From: Virgibacillus_P tibetensis
Lineage (GTDB): Bacteria; Bacillota; Bacilli; Bacillales; Amphibacillaceae
DNA: 64,000 nt
Direction: 5' to 3'
Assembly (NCBI RefSeq): GCF_036026595.1
Contig: NZ_JARZFX010000001.1
Location: forward strand, 496,001-560,000
Made by a program: the position numbers and the translations under genes. The notes below the pieces were generated by a model. The model saw nothing but the letters and a program-made list of their open reading frames with translations. It had not been told where the DNA came from and searched no databases. Positions 33,485 through 42,813 of the stretch are shown piece after piece (the first letter of the stretch is position 1; every line of letters begins with the position of its first letter).

Positions 33485-34189
33485 ATGTCTGAACAATCAA
33501 AGGAAGAACGTGTTCATCACGTCTTTGAAAAGATCTACACAAAATATGATTCCATGAATTCAATTATATCTTTTCAGCGGCATAAAGCATGGCGTAAAGA
33601 CGTTATGAAAAGAATGAACGTCAAAAAGGGCTCCAAAGCACTTGATGTATGCTGCGGCACAGGTGACTGGTCCATTTCTTTAGCCGAAGCAACAGGATCC
33701 AATGGGGAAGTGGTTGGTTTGGACTTCAGTAAAAACATGCTTTCAGTTGCTGAAAGAAAAAAAGAAGAATTGAATCTGACCCAACTTGGTCTTATACATG
33801 GAAATGCAATGGAGCTTCCGTTTGAAGATAATTATTTTGACTATGTCACGATCGGTTTTGGTCTGCGAAATGTACCGGATTACCAGACTGTGCTAAAGGA
33901 AATGCATCGTGTAGTGAAACCAAATGGTAAAGTTGTCTGCCTAGAGACTTCTCAGCCTTCTGTATTTGGATTTCGCCAGTTATATTACTTTTATTTCCGT
34001 TTTATCATGCCTTTGATCGGAAGGTTATTTGCAAAGAGTTATAAGGAATATGCTTGGCTTCATGAATCAGCTAAGGATTTTCCAGATAAAAAAGAGTTGA
34101 AACAAATGTTCTTAGATGCGGGGTTTTCTCATGTCAAAATTAAAAGCTTTACTGGCGGGGTTGCAGCAATGCATATGGGCTTCAAATAA
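33485..34189 (+). CDS. menG: Demethylmenaquinone methyltransferase
   Basis: MenG methylates demethylmenaquinone with S-adenosylmethionine, the last step of menaquinone synthesis. The 234-residue protein has the SAM-binding DVCCGTGDWS and the UbiE/MenG signatures SFQRHKAWRKD and YVTIGFGLRNV. It sits 3 bp after hepS and 50 bp before hepT, as one operon. Confidence 0.95.
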   Translation: MSEQSKEERVHHVFEKIYTKYDSMNSIISFQRHKAWRKDVMKRMNVKKGSKALDVCCGTGDWSISLAEATGSNGEVVGLDFSKNMLSVAERKKEELNLTQLGLIHGNAMELPFEDNYFDYVTIGFGLRNVPDYQTVLKEMHRVVKPNGKVVCLETSQPSVFGFRQLYYFYFRFIMPLIGRLFAKSYKEYAWLHESAKDFPDKKELKQMFLDAGFSHVKIKSFTGGVAAMHMGFK

Positions 34190-34239
34190 TAAAACTAAAT
34201 TTACCAAAATTATAGGTTTAACAATAAAAGGTGACACTC

Positions 34240-35211
34240 ATGAAATTAGCTAAAACATATAATTATCTAAGAAAAGACTTAGATGTAATCGAGGAATCAT
34301 TAAATAAAGTTATCCAAGCAAAACACCCGGTATTACGCGAGGCATCTACAGAATTATTGGAGGCAGGCGGAAAACGAATTCGTCCTGTTTTTGTCTTGCT
34401 GTCCGGTCAAATAGGCAATTATAACATCAATCGTATAAAAACAGTTGCTGTTACATTGGAACTTATCCATATGGCTACACTCGTACACGATGATGTTATA
34501 GACGATGCTGAGCTGCGCAGAGGGAAGCCGACCATAAAGCACCTGTATGGTAATCGGGTAGCTATGTACACAGGAGATTATATATTAGCGCGGGCATTAG
34601 AAGAAATAGCAACACTGAAAGACCCACATGTACATCGTCTGCTATCTAAAACAATTGTTGATGTTTGTTTAGGCGAAATAGAACAAATACAGGATAAATA
34701 CAATTGGGATCAAAATTTGCGTGATTATCTTCGGAGAATAAAGCGTAAAACAGCGCTGCTAATAGCTACAAGTTGTGAATTAGGTGCCATCGTTTCTGGA
34801 CTGTCTGAAAAGGAAGCAACTAAATTATATAAGTACGGTTACTACATAGGAATGTCCTATCAGATAATTGACGATATACTTGATTTTACTTCTTCGGCTA
34901 AAGAACTTGGGAAACCTGCGGGTAACGATTTACTTCAGGGAAACATAACCCTTCCTGTTTTGTTTGCTATGGATAATAGATCATTTGATCAATTGGTTAA
35001 GAATATGTTCCAAAATCCAGAAGAAATTGATGAAAATGATATTAAGAAGCTATTAGAGAAACTGAGAAGTACGAATGCAATTGAAAAATCCTATAAACTT
35101 AGTGAACTCTATCTACAAAAGGCTTTAAAGGCACTAGATGACATTCCAAACAGTAGAGCAAAGCTAACATTACAGGATATAGCAAAGTATATTGGAAAAA
35201 GAAGATCATAA
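34240..35211 (+). CDS. hepT: Heptaprenyl diphosphate synthase component II
   Basis: HepT is the catalytic trans-prenyltransferase subunit. The 323-residue protein has the two aspartate-rich motifs HDDVIDDA and IIDDILDF and the GGKRIRP signature. AAAGGTGA precedes the ATG at 34240; a GTG three codons earlier overlaps that site. It works with HepS to supply the menaquinone side chain. Confidence 0.94.
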   Translation: MKLAKTYNYLRKDLDVIEESLNKVIQAKHPVLREASTELLEAGGKRIRPVFVLLSGQIGNYNINRIKTVAVTLELIHMATLVHDDVIDDAELRRGKPTIKHLYGNRVAMYTGDYILARALEEIATLKDPHVHRLLSKTIVDVCLGEIEQIQDKYNWDQNLRDYLRRIKRKTALLIATSCELGAIVSGLSEKEATKLYKYGYYIGMSYQIIDDILDFTSSAKELGKPAGNDLLQGNITLPVLFAMDNRSFDQLVKNMFQNPEEIDENDIKKLLEKLRSTNAIEKSYKLSELYLQKALKALDDIPNSRAKLTLQDIAKYIGKRRS

Positions 35212-35291
35212 TCTAATTGTTATTTTTCTATAAATTTGATAAAATTTTAAGGGTTGGACAATTATATATACTACTTAATGAGGTGTAAAAA

Positions 35292-35738
35292 ATGGAAAAA
35301 ACATTTTTAATGGTAAAGCCAGACGGTGTACAGCGTAATTTGGTTGGAGAAATCGTAAAAAGGTTTGAAGCAAAAGGATTTAAATTAGTTGGAGCAAAAT
35401 TAATGGTTATCTCTAACGATTTAGCAGCAAATCATTACGGGGAACATAAAGAAAGACCTTTCTTTGGTGAATTGGTTAACTTCATCACTTCAGGTCCTGT
35501 TTTTGCAATGGTTTGGGAAGGTGAAAATGTAATTTTAACTGCTCGTGATATGATGGGGAAAACAAATCCATTAGAAGCTGCCTCTGGTACTATTCGTGGA
35601 GACTTTGGTATGACTGTAGGTAAGAATGTTATCCATGGTTCGGATTCGCCTGAAAGTGCTGAAAGAGAAATCGGTTTGTTTTTCGATAAGAGTGAAGTCG
35701 TAACTTATTCAAAACAAGATAGTGTATGGATTTACTAA
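35292..35738 (+). CDS. ndk: Nucleoside diphosphate kinase
   Basis: The enzyme exchanges phosphate between nucleoside di- and triphosphates through a histidine intermediate. The 148-residue protein has the KPDGVQRNLVGEI start and the active-site segment NVIHGSDS. TGAGGTG precedes the ATG. Confidence 0.96.
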   Translation: MEKTFLMVKPDGVQRNLVGEIVKRFEAKGFKLVGAKLMVISNDLAANHYGEHKERPFFGELVNFITSGPVFAMVWEGENVILTARDMMGKTNPLEAASGTIRGDFGMTVGKNVIHGSDSPESAEREIGLFFDKSEVVTYSKQDSVWIY

Positions 35739-35746
35739 TGCAATTT

Positions 35747-35777
35747 AAAACCTCCGTTTCCTTAACGGAGGTTTTTT
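35747..35777 (+). terminator. Terminator after ndk
   Basis: A perfect 12-bp stem (35747-35758 with 35764-35775) with a 5-nt loop ends in T6. Confidence 0.9.
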
Positions 35778-35813
35778 ACACAATCAACTGGAAAGTGAAT
35801 GAGGCATATGAAA

Positions 35814-36587
35814 ATGGCTGAAGAATACATAGACTTTGTTTTTCGTATTAAACAAAAACTAGGGATTGACTTAACTCTATATAAAGAGGCTCAAATGAAG
35901 CGAAGGCTCACCTCTCTAAGAAATAAACGGGGCTATCACGATTTCCCATCCTATTATCAAGCACTGAATAAAGAAGATGTCTTGTTAAAAGAATTTGTTG
36001 ATCGCCTTACTATCAATGTGTCGGAATTCTATCGAAATCCAAAAAGATGGGACGTATTGAAAGATACGATAGTTCCACTTCTACTTAAACAAAATAATAG
36101 ATTAACAATCTGGAGTGCAGCATGTTCCACGGGGGAAGAACCATACAGTGTTGCTATTATGGTGAAAGAACACTTCCCACAAGCTGATGTCCAAATTATA
36201 GCGACAGATATCGATGAAAATGCTCTCAGTAAGGCAAAACAGGGTGTTTATCACCTGCAGGCCCTCAAAGAGTTGCCAGATAAAATAATAAAAAAGTATT
36301 TTACTGAGAAACATGGGCTATATTATATCCATCCAGATCTGAAACACCGCATAACTTATAAAAAGCATAATTTATTAGCCGACGTATATCCCGGACATAT
36401 GGATTTAATTATTTGCAGGAATGTTTTAATTTACTTCACCGAGGAAGCAAAAGATAGTATTTATCAGAACTTCAGCAAGGCTCTTAAGCAGAACGGTATT
36501 TTGTTTGTCGGTAGTACGGAACAGATTTTCAGCCCTGGTAAATATAATTTAAGTTTGGTAGATACTTTCTTCTACCAAAAACAATAA
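35814..36587 (+). CDS. cheR: CheR, chemotaxis receptor methyltransferase
   Basis: CheR methylates glutamates of chemoreceptors with S-adenosylmethionine. The 257-residue protein has the N-terminal helical CheR_N domain (LTLYKEAQMKRRL) and the SAM domain with WSAACSTGEEPYS and DLIICRNVLIYF. GAGG at 35801-35804 best fits the ATG at 35814; in-frame ATGs at 35799 and 35808 are too close or upstream. Confidence 0.93.
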   Translation: MAEEYIDFVFRIKQKLGIDLTLYKEAQMKRRLTSLRNKRGYHDFPSYYQALNKEDVLLKEFVDRLTINVSEFYRNPKRWDVLKDTIVPLLLKQNNRLTIWSAACSTGEEPYSVAIMVKEHFPQADVQIIATDIDENALSKAKQGVYHLQALKELPDKIIKKYFTEKHGLYYIHPDLKHRITYKKHNLLADVYPGHMDLIICRNVLIYFTEEAKDSIYQNFSKALKQNGILFVGSTEQIFSPGKYNLSLVDTFFYQKQ

Positions 36588-36790
36588 AAATACTATTTTA
36601 TTTCTGTATGTTACTTTTAGGTTCTGATAGCATAACTTTTTGTGGTGACATACTGATTGAGTCTCTTGTCTGGATAAGAGATTATTAATGTATATTTAAA
36701 TGTTTTTTAACATATTTTTAATTCTTATAACAATAATAAAAACAGATATGATATAGTTATTAGAAAAATCTAAGTGAAGGAGAATGTAAA

Positions 36791-37960
36791 TTGCGCTACT
36801 TAACTGCAGGAGAATCACATGGAAAACAACTAACAACCATAATAGAAGGTATACCAGCTAAAATGCCTTTAGTTAGACAGGATATAAATGAGTCTTTATT
36901 ACGCAGACAGAAAGGACATGGACGGGGCAAGAGAATGCAAATAGAAAAAGACCTTGTGGAAATAACAAGTGGTGTACGACATGGTTATACATTGGGTTCA
37001 CCGCTTTCACTAGTTGTACATAACGATGACTTCAAGCATTGGATAGATGTTATGGGCGAGGATCCTATTGAGGAAGATACAAAAATAAGAAGGGTCATAA
37101 CGAGACCAAGACCTGGTCACGCAGATCTCAATGGCGCTATGAAATATGGTCACCGCGATATACGTAATGTATTAGAACGTTCTTCTGCTCGGGAAACTAC
37201 AGTACGAGTAGCAGCAGGAGCAGTAGCAAAGACATTATTAAAGCAATTGGGAATAAATATAACTGGATATGTAAAAGAGATAGCAGGAATTATTGCTGAG
37301 GACAGTAATCTGCGTACAGTAGAAGAGCGTGCGGCTGCTTCGGATCAATCTCCTGTACGTGTACTAGATAAAAGTGTAGAACAACCAATGATGGATGCAA
37401 TTGACCTGGCAAAAAAAGAAGGTGATTCTATTGGCGGTGTGGTAGAGGTGTACGTAGAAGGTATGCCTGCTGGAATAGGCTCATATGTTCATTATGACCG
37501 TAAACTGGATAGTCGCATAGCTGGCAGCGTAGTTAGTATTAATGCATTTAAAGGTGTAGAATTCGGAATTGGTTTTGAAGCAGCAAAAAGGAATGGCAGT
37601 CAGGTTCATGATGAAATTGGCTGGAGTGAAAATGAGGGCTATTACCGGAAGACTAACCGCTTGGGTGGATTTGAAGGCGGGATGACTACTGGTATGCCAC
37701 TAGTTATTAAAGGTGTTATGAAGCCAATCCCTACGTTAATGAAAAAGCCACTGCAAAGTGTAGATATTGAAACAAAAGAACCATTTAAAGCTACGGTAGA
37801 AAGGTCTGACGCCTGTGCTGTCCCGGCTGCAGCTGTAGTAATGGAACATGTTGTAGCTTTTGAATTAGCTAAAGCTATTACAGAACAGTTTCCAAGTGAT
37901 CAGTTTCCCAAACTGCAAGAAGCAGTAGCTCAATACCGCGAAGAGATAAGGTGTTTCTAG
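36791..37960 (+). CDS. aroC: Chorismate synthase
   Basis: The flavin-dependent enzyme makes chorismate from EPSP. The 389-residue protein has the signature GESHG at the N-terminus, GHGRGKRMQIE, and RSDACAVPAA near the C-terminus. The TTG start follows GAAGGAG. The equivalent B. subtilis gene is also called aroF. Its TAG overlaps the aroB GTG. Confidence 0.95.
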   Translation: MRYLTAGESHGKQLTTIIEGIPAKMPLVRQDINESLLRRQKGHGRGKRMQIEKDLVEITSGVRHGYTLGSPLSLVVHNDDFKHWIDVMGEDPIEEDTKIRRVITRPRPGHADLNGAMKYGHRDIRNVLERSSARETTVRVAAGAVAKTLLKQLGINITGYVKEIAGIIAEDSNLRTVEERAAASDQSPVRVLDKSVEQPMMDAIDLAKKEGDSIGGVVEVYVEGMPAGIGSYVHYDRKLDSRIAGSVVSINAFKGVEFGIGFEAAKRNGSQVHDEIGWSENEGYYRKTNRLGGFEGGMTTGMPLVIKGVMKPIPTLMKKPLQSVDIETKEPFKATVERSDACAVPAAAVVMEHVVAFELAKAITEQFPSDQFPKLQEAVAQYREEIRCF

Positions 37961-39033
37961 TGGACGATATTATAGTTAAATCAAGTTCTCATTCTTATGC
38001 TATTACAATTGGGGAAAATGTCCGTTTTCTGGTAGATAACTATGTAACAAAGAAATACTCGTCAATATTAGTTGTTTCAGACAAAACGGTAGCTGATTTG
38101 TATGCGAATGATATTATGAATAGTCTAAAAGGGGAAAATACTTTTCTGTCTATTGTCCCTGTAGGCGAGCAGTCTAAAGATATTCGTTTATTTTATCAGC
38201 TCCATACAGAAGCTATAAACCATGGTCTGGATCGTCAATCATTGATTATCGCACTCGGAGGTGGGGTAATCGGTGATTTAGCAGGATTTGTAGCCTCCAC
38301 CTACATGAGAGGCATTGACTACATTCAACTGCCTACGACCATACTTGCCCATGATAGTAGTGTGGGTGGAAAGGTAGCAATTAACCATGAATTGGGTAAG
38401 AATTTAATTGGTAGCTTTTATCCTCCTAAAGCTGTTATTTACGATACGCAAACACTACAAACTTTAAGTGAAAAAGAGGTTCGCTCTGGTTATGCCGAAT
38501 TAATTAAAGAAGCATTAATTGCAGATGGCGCTTTTTTAAATTCATTACTGGAAACAGACTTATTTTCTTTATCCACAAAAGAGCTGGAAGAACACTTGCG
38601 AACTGGTATAAAAATTAAAGCTACTATTGTTGAAGAAGATGAAAAGGAAGCTGGAAATCGCAAATACTTAAATTTAGGCCATACACTGGGACATGCCTTA
38701 GAGACGGAATTAGGATACGGTACCATAACCCATGGAGAAGCCGTTGCGATAGGTTTGTTATTTTCTATACACGTAAGTGAATTAATGTACGCTACTAAAT
38801 TACCTTATAACCCACTTCTTAAATGGTTTAAAAAGAATCACTATCCATTAGACTTACGAAATATTGATGAGAAATCATTACTGAATATAATGAAGTCAGA
38901 TAAAAAGATTATGAATAAAATGATTCAGATGGTTCTCCTGAAAGATACTGGTCAACCTACTATCCAGGAGCTGGATGATGAGGATCTTCATTCTTACTTG
39001 AAATCATTTATTACAAAGCTGTCGAGTGAATGA
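37960..39033 (+). CDS. aroB: 3-dehydroquinate synthase
   Basis: The NAD- and zinc-dependent enzyme forms 3-dehydroquinate early in the shikimate pathway. The 357-residue protein has the NAD-binding GGGVIGDLAGFVA, the PTTILAHDSSVGGK motif and the metal ligands in HTLGHALE and HGEAVAIG. The GTG at 37960 overlaps the aroC stop (TAGTG) and follows AAGGTG. Confidence 0.93.
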   Translation: MDDIIVKSSSHSYAITIGENVRFLVDNYVTKKYSSILVVSDKTVADLYANDIMNSLKGENTFLSIVPVGEQSKDIRLFYQLHTEAINHGLDRQSLIIALGGGVIGDLAGFVASTYMRGIDYIQLPTTILAHDSSVGGKVAINHELGKNLIGSFYPPKAVIYDTQTLQTLSEKEVRSGYAELIKEALIADGAFLNSLLETDLFSLSTKELEEHLRTGIKIKATIVEEDEKEAGNRKYLNLGHTLGHALETELGYGTITHGEAVAIGLLFSIHVSELMYATKLPYNPLLKWFKKNHYPLDLRNIDEKSLLNIMKSDKKIMNKMIQMVLLKDTGQPTIQELDDEDLHSYLKSFITKLSSE

Positions 39034-39132
39034 TACGTGATGAGTGGAATTAAAATTTGTTGCACAATTTTTAAAACGGTGCAGCCCCGGCTGTAACCAG
39101 TATAACTATGATAAATGAGGGAGTAATTTGTA

Positions 39133-40236
39133 ATGCATGAAAAAAAGATACTAAGAGAATTAGCTCCATACCAACAGGGGAAACAAATTCACGAAATTAA
39201 AGAGAAGTATGGTTTAGATCATATCGTAAAACTTGCTTCAAATGAAAACCCATATGGTTACTCAAAGAAAGTATCCGAACACATTACAGCAAATGTGCAG
39301 GAATTCGCTATATATCCTGATGGTTACACATCCGAATTACGCAGTGCCATCGCATCAAAGCTATCCGTTCAAGAAAACCAGTTGTTGTTTGGCAGTGGCT
39401 CAGATGAAATAGTACAAATGATAAGCCGAGCTTTTTTATATCCAGGCGTTAATACAGTTATGGCTACACCAACGTTTCCCCAGTATAAACATAACGCACT
39501 GGTTGAAGGGGCGGCCATAAAGGAGGTTCCCACTGTAGATGGCAATCATGATCTGCAATCGATGCTCGATGTGATTGATCATAATACGAGTGTCGTTTGG
39601 CTTTGCTCACCCAATAATCCAACAGGGAGTTTGATACCAAAGGATTTGTTTCATTCATTTATGGCCAACTGTTCTAAAGAAGTAGTAGTGGTGCTGGACG
39701 AAGCTTATTACGAGTATATAGATCCTGAAAATGATGTTGAAGCTATCAGGTATTTAGCGAATTATCCTAATCTGGTTATTCTAAGGACTTTTTCAAAAGC
39801 TTATGGATTAGCTGGATTGCGAATAGGTTACGGGATAGCTAACGAAAATTTAATAACTAAGTTGGATGTCGTACGGGGACCGTTTAATACTACTTCACTT
39901 GCACAGAAAGCTGCACTTATAGCATTAGAAGATGACCAATTTATTAAAGACACCACGTTTATGAATAGAGAAGCCAAGGAATCTTTTCAGCAATTTTTAG
40001 ACAGCATAGGGTGGGGCTACTACGAATCTCAAACGAATTTTCTATTAGTTACTACTCCTGTTCCCGGAAATGATGTTTTTGATTACTTATTGAAGCATGG
40101 ATTCATCGTTAGACCTGGAGAAGGGCTCGGATGCCCTAACACAATTAGGTTAACTATAGGAAATGAAACGAACATGAAAGAATTACAGGACTTACTCTAT
40201 AAATTTCACCTTCAAGAAGCACACAAGGAGATTTAA
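39133..40236 (+). CDS. hisC: Histidinol-phosphate/aromatic aminotransferase
   Basis: This PLP-dependent aminotransferase serves histidine synthesis and, in Bacillus, phenylalanine and tyrosine synthesis. The 367-residue protein shows SNENPYGYS, SPNNPTGS and the lysine region FSKAYGLAGLRIGYG. It stands 99 bp after aroB and 3 bp before tyrA. In B. subtilis the trp genes lie between aroB and hisC; here they do not. Confidence 0.92.
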   Translation: MHEKKILRELAPYQQGKQIHEIKEKYGLDHIVKLASNENPYGYSKKVSEHITANVQEFAIYPDGYTSELRSAIASKLSVQENQLLFGSGSDEIVQMISRAFLYPGVNTVMATPTFPQYKHNALVEGAAIKEVPTVDGNHDLQSMLDVIDHNTSVVWLCSPNNPTGSLIPKDLFHSFMANCSKEVVVVLDEAYYEYIDPENDVEAIRYLANYPNLVILRTFSKAYGLAGLRIGYGIANENLITKLDVVRGPFNTTSLAQKAALIALEDDQFIKDTTFMNREAKESFQQFLDSIGWGYYESQTNFLLVTTPVPGNDVFDYLLKHGFIVRPGEGLGCPNTIRLTIGNETNMKELQDLLYKFHLQEAHKEI

Positions 40237-40239
40237 ATT

Positions 40240-41337
40240 ATGAAACATAATGTTGTAGTAGCCGGACTTGGTCTTATCGGCGGTTCGCTGGCAAAAGCAA
40301 TCGTGCAATTTAACCAGGTCCATGTCGTCGGTTACGACGTAAACAAGGATACAATGGATTTTGCTGTTATGAATGGTATTGTTCATGAATCAAATCCAGA
40401 CTTTAAACAAGCTGTCCAAACAGCAGATGTAGTCATTCTGGCTGTTCCTATTTCAGAAACAATACGTCTTATGAAAATTATGGATAACCTTCCTTTATCA
40501 CATGATGTTGTTGTTACGGATGTAGCTTCTGTAAAAAGTTCTATTTTAGAGGTGGCTAATTCACTGGACAATAAGCATATTAGTTTTATAGGTGGGCATC
40601 CAATGGCTGGCTCCCATAAAAAAGGGATTCAAGCAGCTAAGGCTCACTTATTTGAAAATGCGATCTATGTATTAACACCGTCCATAAACAGTACGAATGA
40701 AAAATTGGAATTGCTAAAATATATTCTGGAACCAACAAAAAGTAAATTTGTACTGCTGAATGCAGATGAACATGATGAAATGACAGCGGTTGTTTCTCAT
40801 TTTCCACATCTAATTGCATCATCTCTTGTTCACCAAGCTAATAAATGGTCGGATACACATGCTTTCTTACCTAAGCTTGCGGCAGGTGGTTTTCAGGATA
40901 TAACCAGGATTGCTTCAAGCAATCCTGCAATGTGGCAGGATATTTTTTTTCACAATCAGACTAAAATGAGCCAACTGCTGGAGGAATGGATCCACGAGAT
41001 GCAAACATTGAAACATTTGGTTGATTCTAATGATAAAAAACGTATGGTAGCTTTTCTGCAAAACGCTAAAACCTACAGAGATGGTTTAGGGAAAACTGAT
41101 AAAGGAGCCATCCCGTCATTTTATGATTTATATGTGGATATAAGGGATCAGACAGGGGCAATTGCCTCTGTCGCCCAGCTTCTTGCAAATGAAGAAATCA
41201 GCATTACTAATATTCAAATCTTAGAAATACGGGATGGAATAACCGGGGTTTTACGTGTAAGTCTTGCTACGGAAGAAGCTCAGATGCGAAGCTATGAACT
41301 ATTACTAGAAAATAAATATGAAATTATGACTATCTAA
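40240..41337 (+). CDS. tyrA: Prephenate dehydrogenase with ACT domain
   Basis: The enzyme oxidises prephenate to 4-hydroxyphenylpyruvate for tyrosine. The 365-residue protein has the NAD-binding GLGLIGGSLAK, the catalytic HPMAGSH and a C-terminal ACT domain (about 292-365) for feedback control. AAGGAG lies just before the start. Confidence 0.94.
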   Translation: MKHNVVVAGLGLIGGSLAKAIVQFNQVHVVGYDVNKDTMDFAVMNGIVHESNPDFKQAVQTADVVILAVPISETIRLMKIMDNLPLSHDVVVTDVASVKSSILEVANSLDNKHISFIGGHPMAGSHKKGIQAAKAHLFENAIYVLTPSINSTNEKLELLKYILEPTKSKFVLLNADEHDEMTAVVSHFPHLIASSLVHQANKWSDTHAFLPKLAAGGFQDITRIASSNPAMWQDIFFHNQTKMSQLLEEWIHEMQTLKHLVDSNDKKRMVAFLQNAKTYRDGLGKTDKGAIPSFYDLYVDIRDQTGAIASVAQLLANEEISITNIQILEIRDGITGVLRVSLATEEAQMRSYELLLENKYEIMTI

Positions 41338-41351
41338 GGAAGTGAACTGAA

Positions 41352-42641
41352 GTGAATGAAATAAAGTTAACACCGAATTCAAAACCGCTATCTGGAGTAA
41401 TTGAAGTACCAGGGGACAAGTCCATATCTCACAGAGCGGTAATTTTAGGATCTTTAGCCAAAGGAACAACAAAAGTGACTCACTTTCTAGATGGGGAAGA
41501 TTGTATGCGCACTGTACATGCGTTCCAGGCAATGGGAGTTTCTATCGAAAGAAGTGACTCAACACTTTTGATTGAAGGTAGAGGTATATCAGGTTTAAAC
41601 GAGCCTACAGTACCTTTATATTTCGGAAATTCAGGCACTACTGGAAGGTTAATGCTTGGATTGTTAGCCGGATTACCATTTTTCACAACTGTTTACGGAG
41701 ACGAATCCTTGTCCAAGCGCCCCATGGATCGAGTTGTAGATCCGTTAAGACTAATGGGGGCTAGTTTTGATGGCAGGGGGCATGGCAGTTATTTACCTTT
41801 GTCCATTCGGGGAGAAAACTTAAAAGGAATTGACTATACATTGCCAGTTAAAAGCGCACAAGTTAAATCTGCTATTCTTCTAGCTGGCCTGGTCGCCGAT
41901 GGAGAAACACAAGTTACAGAGAAAACTAATACAAGAGATCATACGGAAAATATGTTACAAGCTTTTGGGGCAGATATTATATCGAATGAGAACAATACAA
42001 CTATTACAAGCAAGAAAGAACTTAGTGCAACGGATGTCTATGTTCCTGGCGACATTTCTTCTGCTGCTTTCTTCTTGGTAGCTGCAGCTATCGTACCAAA
42101 TAGTGTTATAACGTTGAAAAATGTTGGGCTAAATGTAACACGAACCGGAATTATAGATGTACTGACAGAAATGGGAGCATCTATTCAAGTTACAAACCAA
42201 AGAACGTTGAGCGGGGAGTTGTTTGGTGATATACATGTAAAGTACAGTAATCTTCATGGTATCACCATAGAAGGTGAAATTATACCAAGGTTAATTGATG
42301 AAATTCCTATCATTGCCTTATTAGCCACTCAAGCAAGTGGGGCAACAGTTATTCGAAATGCAGAAGAACTGCGTGTAAAAGAAACAGATCGAATTGCTGC
42401 TGTTGTGGATGTATTATCAACTTTAGGTGCTTCTGTGGAAGCAACTGACGATGGCATGATAATACATGGGAAAACATCTTTAAAGGGAGGAGCAGTATCT
42501 TCCTATAATGATCATCGGATCGCAATGATGGCTGCTATTTCCTCCTTAGTTGCAACAGAAGAAGTGATTCTTGATGATAAAGATTGCATTTCAATATCCT
42601 ATCCAACATTCTTTGCGGATTTACACGATGTAATGAGTTGA
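41352..42641 (+). CDS. aroA: 3-phosphoshikimate 1-carboxyvinyltransferase (EPSP synthase)
   Basis: The enzyme joins shikimate-3-phosphate and phosphoenolpyruvate. The 429-residue protein has GDKSISHRAVILGSLA, FGNSGTTGRLMLGLLAG and the C-terminal ELRVKETDRI. It starts with GTG after GGAAGTG-like purines, 14 bp after tyrA. The B. subtilis name is aroE. Confidence 0.94.
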   Translation: MNEIKLTPNSKPLSGVIEVPGDKSISHRAVILGSLAKGTTKVTHFLDGEDCMRTVHAFQAMGVSIERSDSTLLIEGRGISGLNEPTVPLYFGNSGTTGRLMLGLLAGLPFFTTVYGDESLSKRPMDRVVDPLRLMGASFDGRGHGSYLPLSIRGENLKGIDYTLPVKSAQVKSAILLAGLVADGETQVTEKTNTRDHTENMLQAFGADIISNENNTTITSKKELSATDVYVPGDISSAAFFLVAAAIVPNSVITLKNVGLNVTRTGIIDVLTEMGASIQVTNQRTLSGELFGDIHVKYSNLHGITIEGEIIPRLIDEIPIIALLATQASGATVIRNAEELRVKETDRIAAVVDVLSTLGASVEATDDGMIIHGKTSLKGGAVSSYNDHRIAMMAAISSLVATEEVILDDKDCISISYPTFFADLHDVMS

Positions 42642-42683
42642 GAACAATAGGTGAGCAAGCGCTGTATTTTTCGAACATGCAAG

Positions 42684-42717
42684 AAGAGTCCACCAAATAG
42701 TGGATTCTTTTGTTTTA
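42684..42717 (+). terminator. Terminator after the aro-his-tyr operon
   Basis: A 10-bp stem with one G-U pair (42684-42693 with 42700-42709) and a 6-nt loop lead into a T-rich run. Confidence 0.8.
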
Positions 42718-42813
42718 TTTGAACATCGTAAAACTTTTCGATATGATAAAAATCATTGCAGGTTGAATAGGGATTTATGATAGGAAGGTAAGTGCAGTAT
42801 AGAAAGGAAGTTC

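Noticed and set aside
36655..36690. Hairpin upstream of aroC as a terminator of cheR
   Set aside because: The stem is only about 6 bp with a weak T run; I could not support it as a terminator.
39034..39132. TRAP-binding leader or attenuator between aroB and hisC
   Set aside because: Only one or two GAG triplets and a tiny CAGCC/GGCTG hairpin are present, far from the eleven repeats needed.
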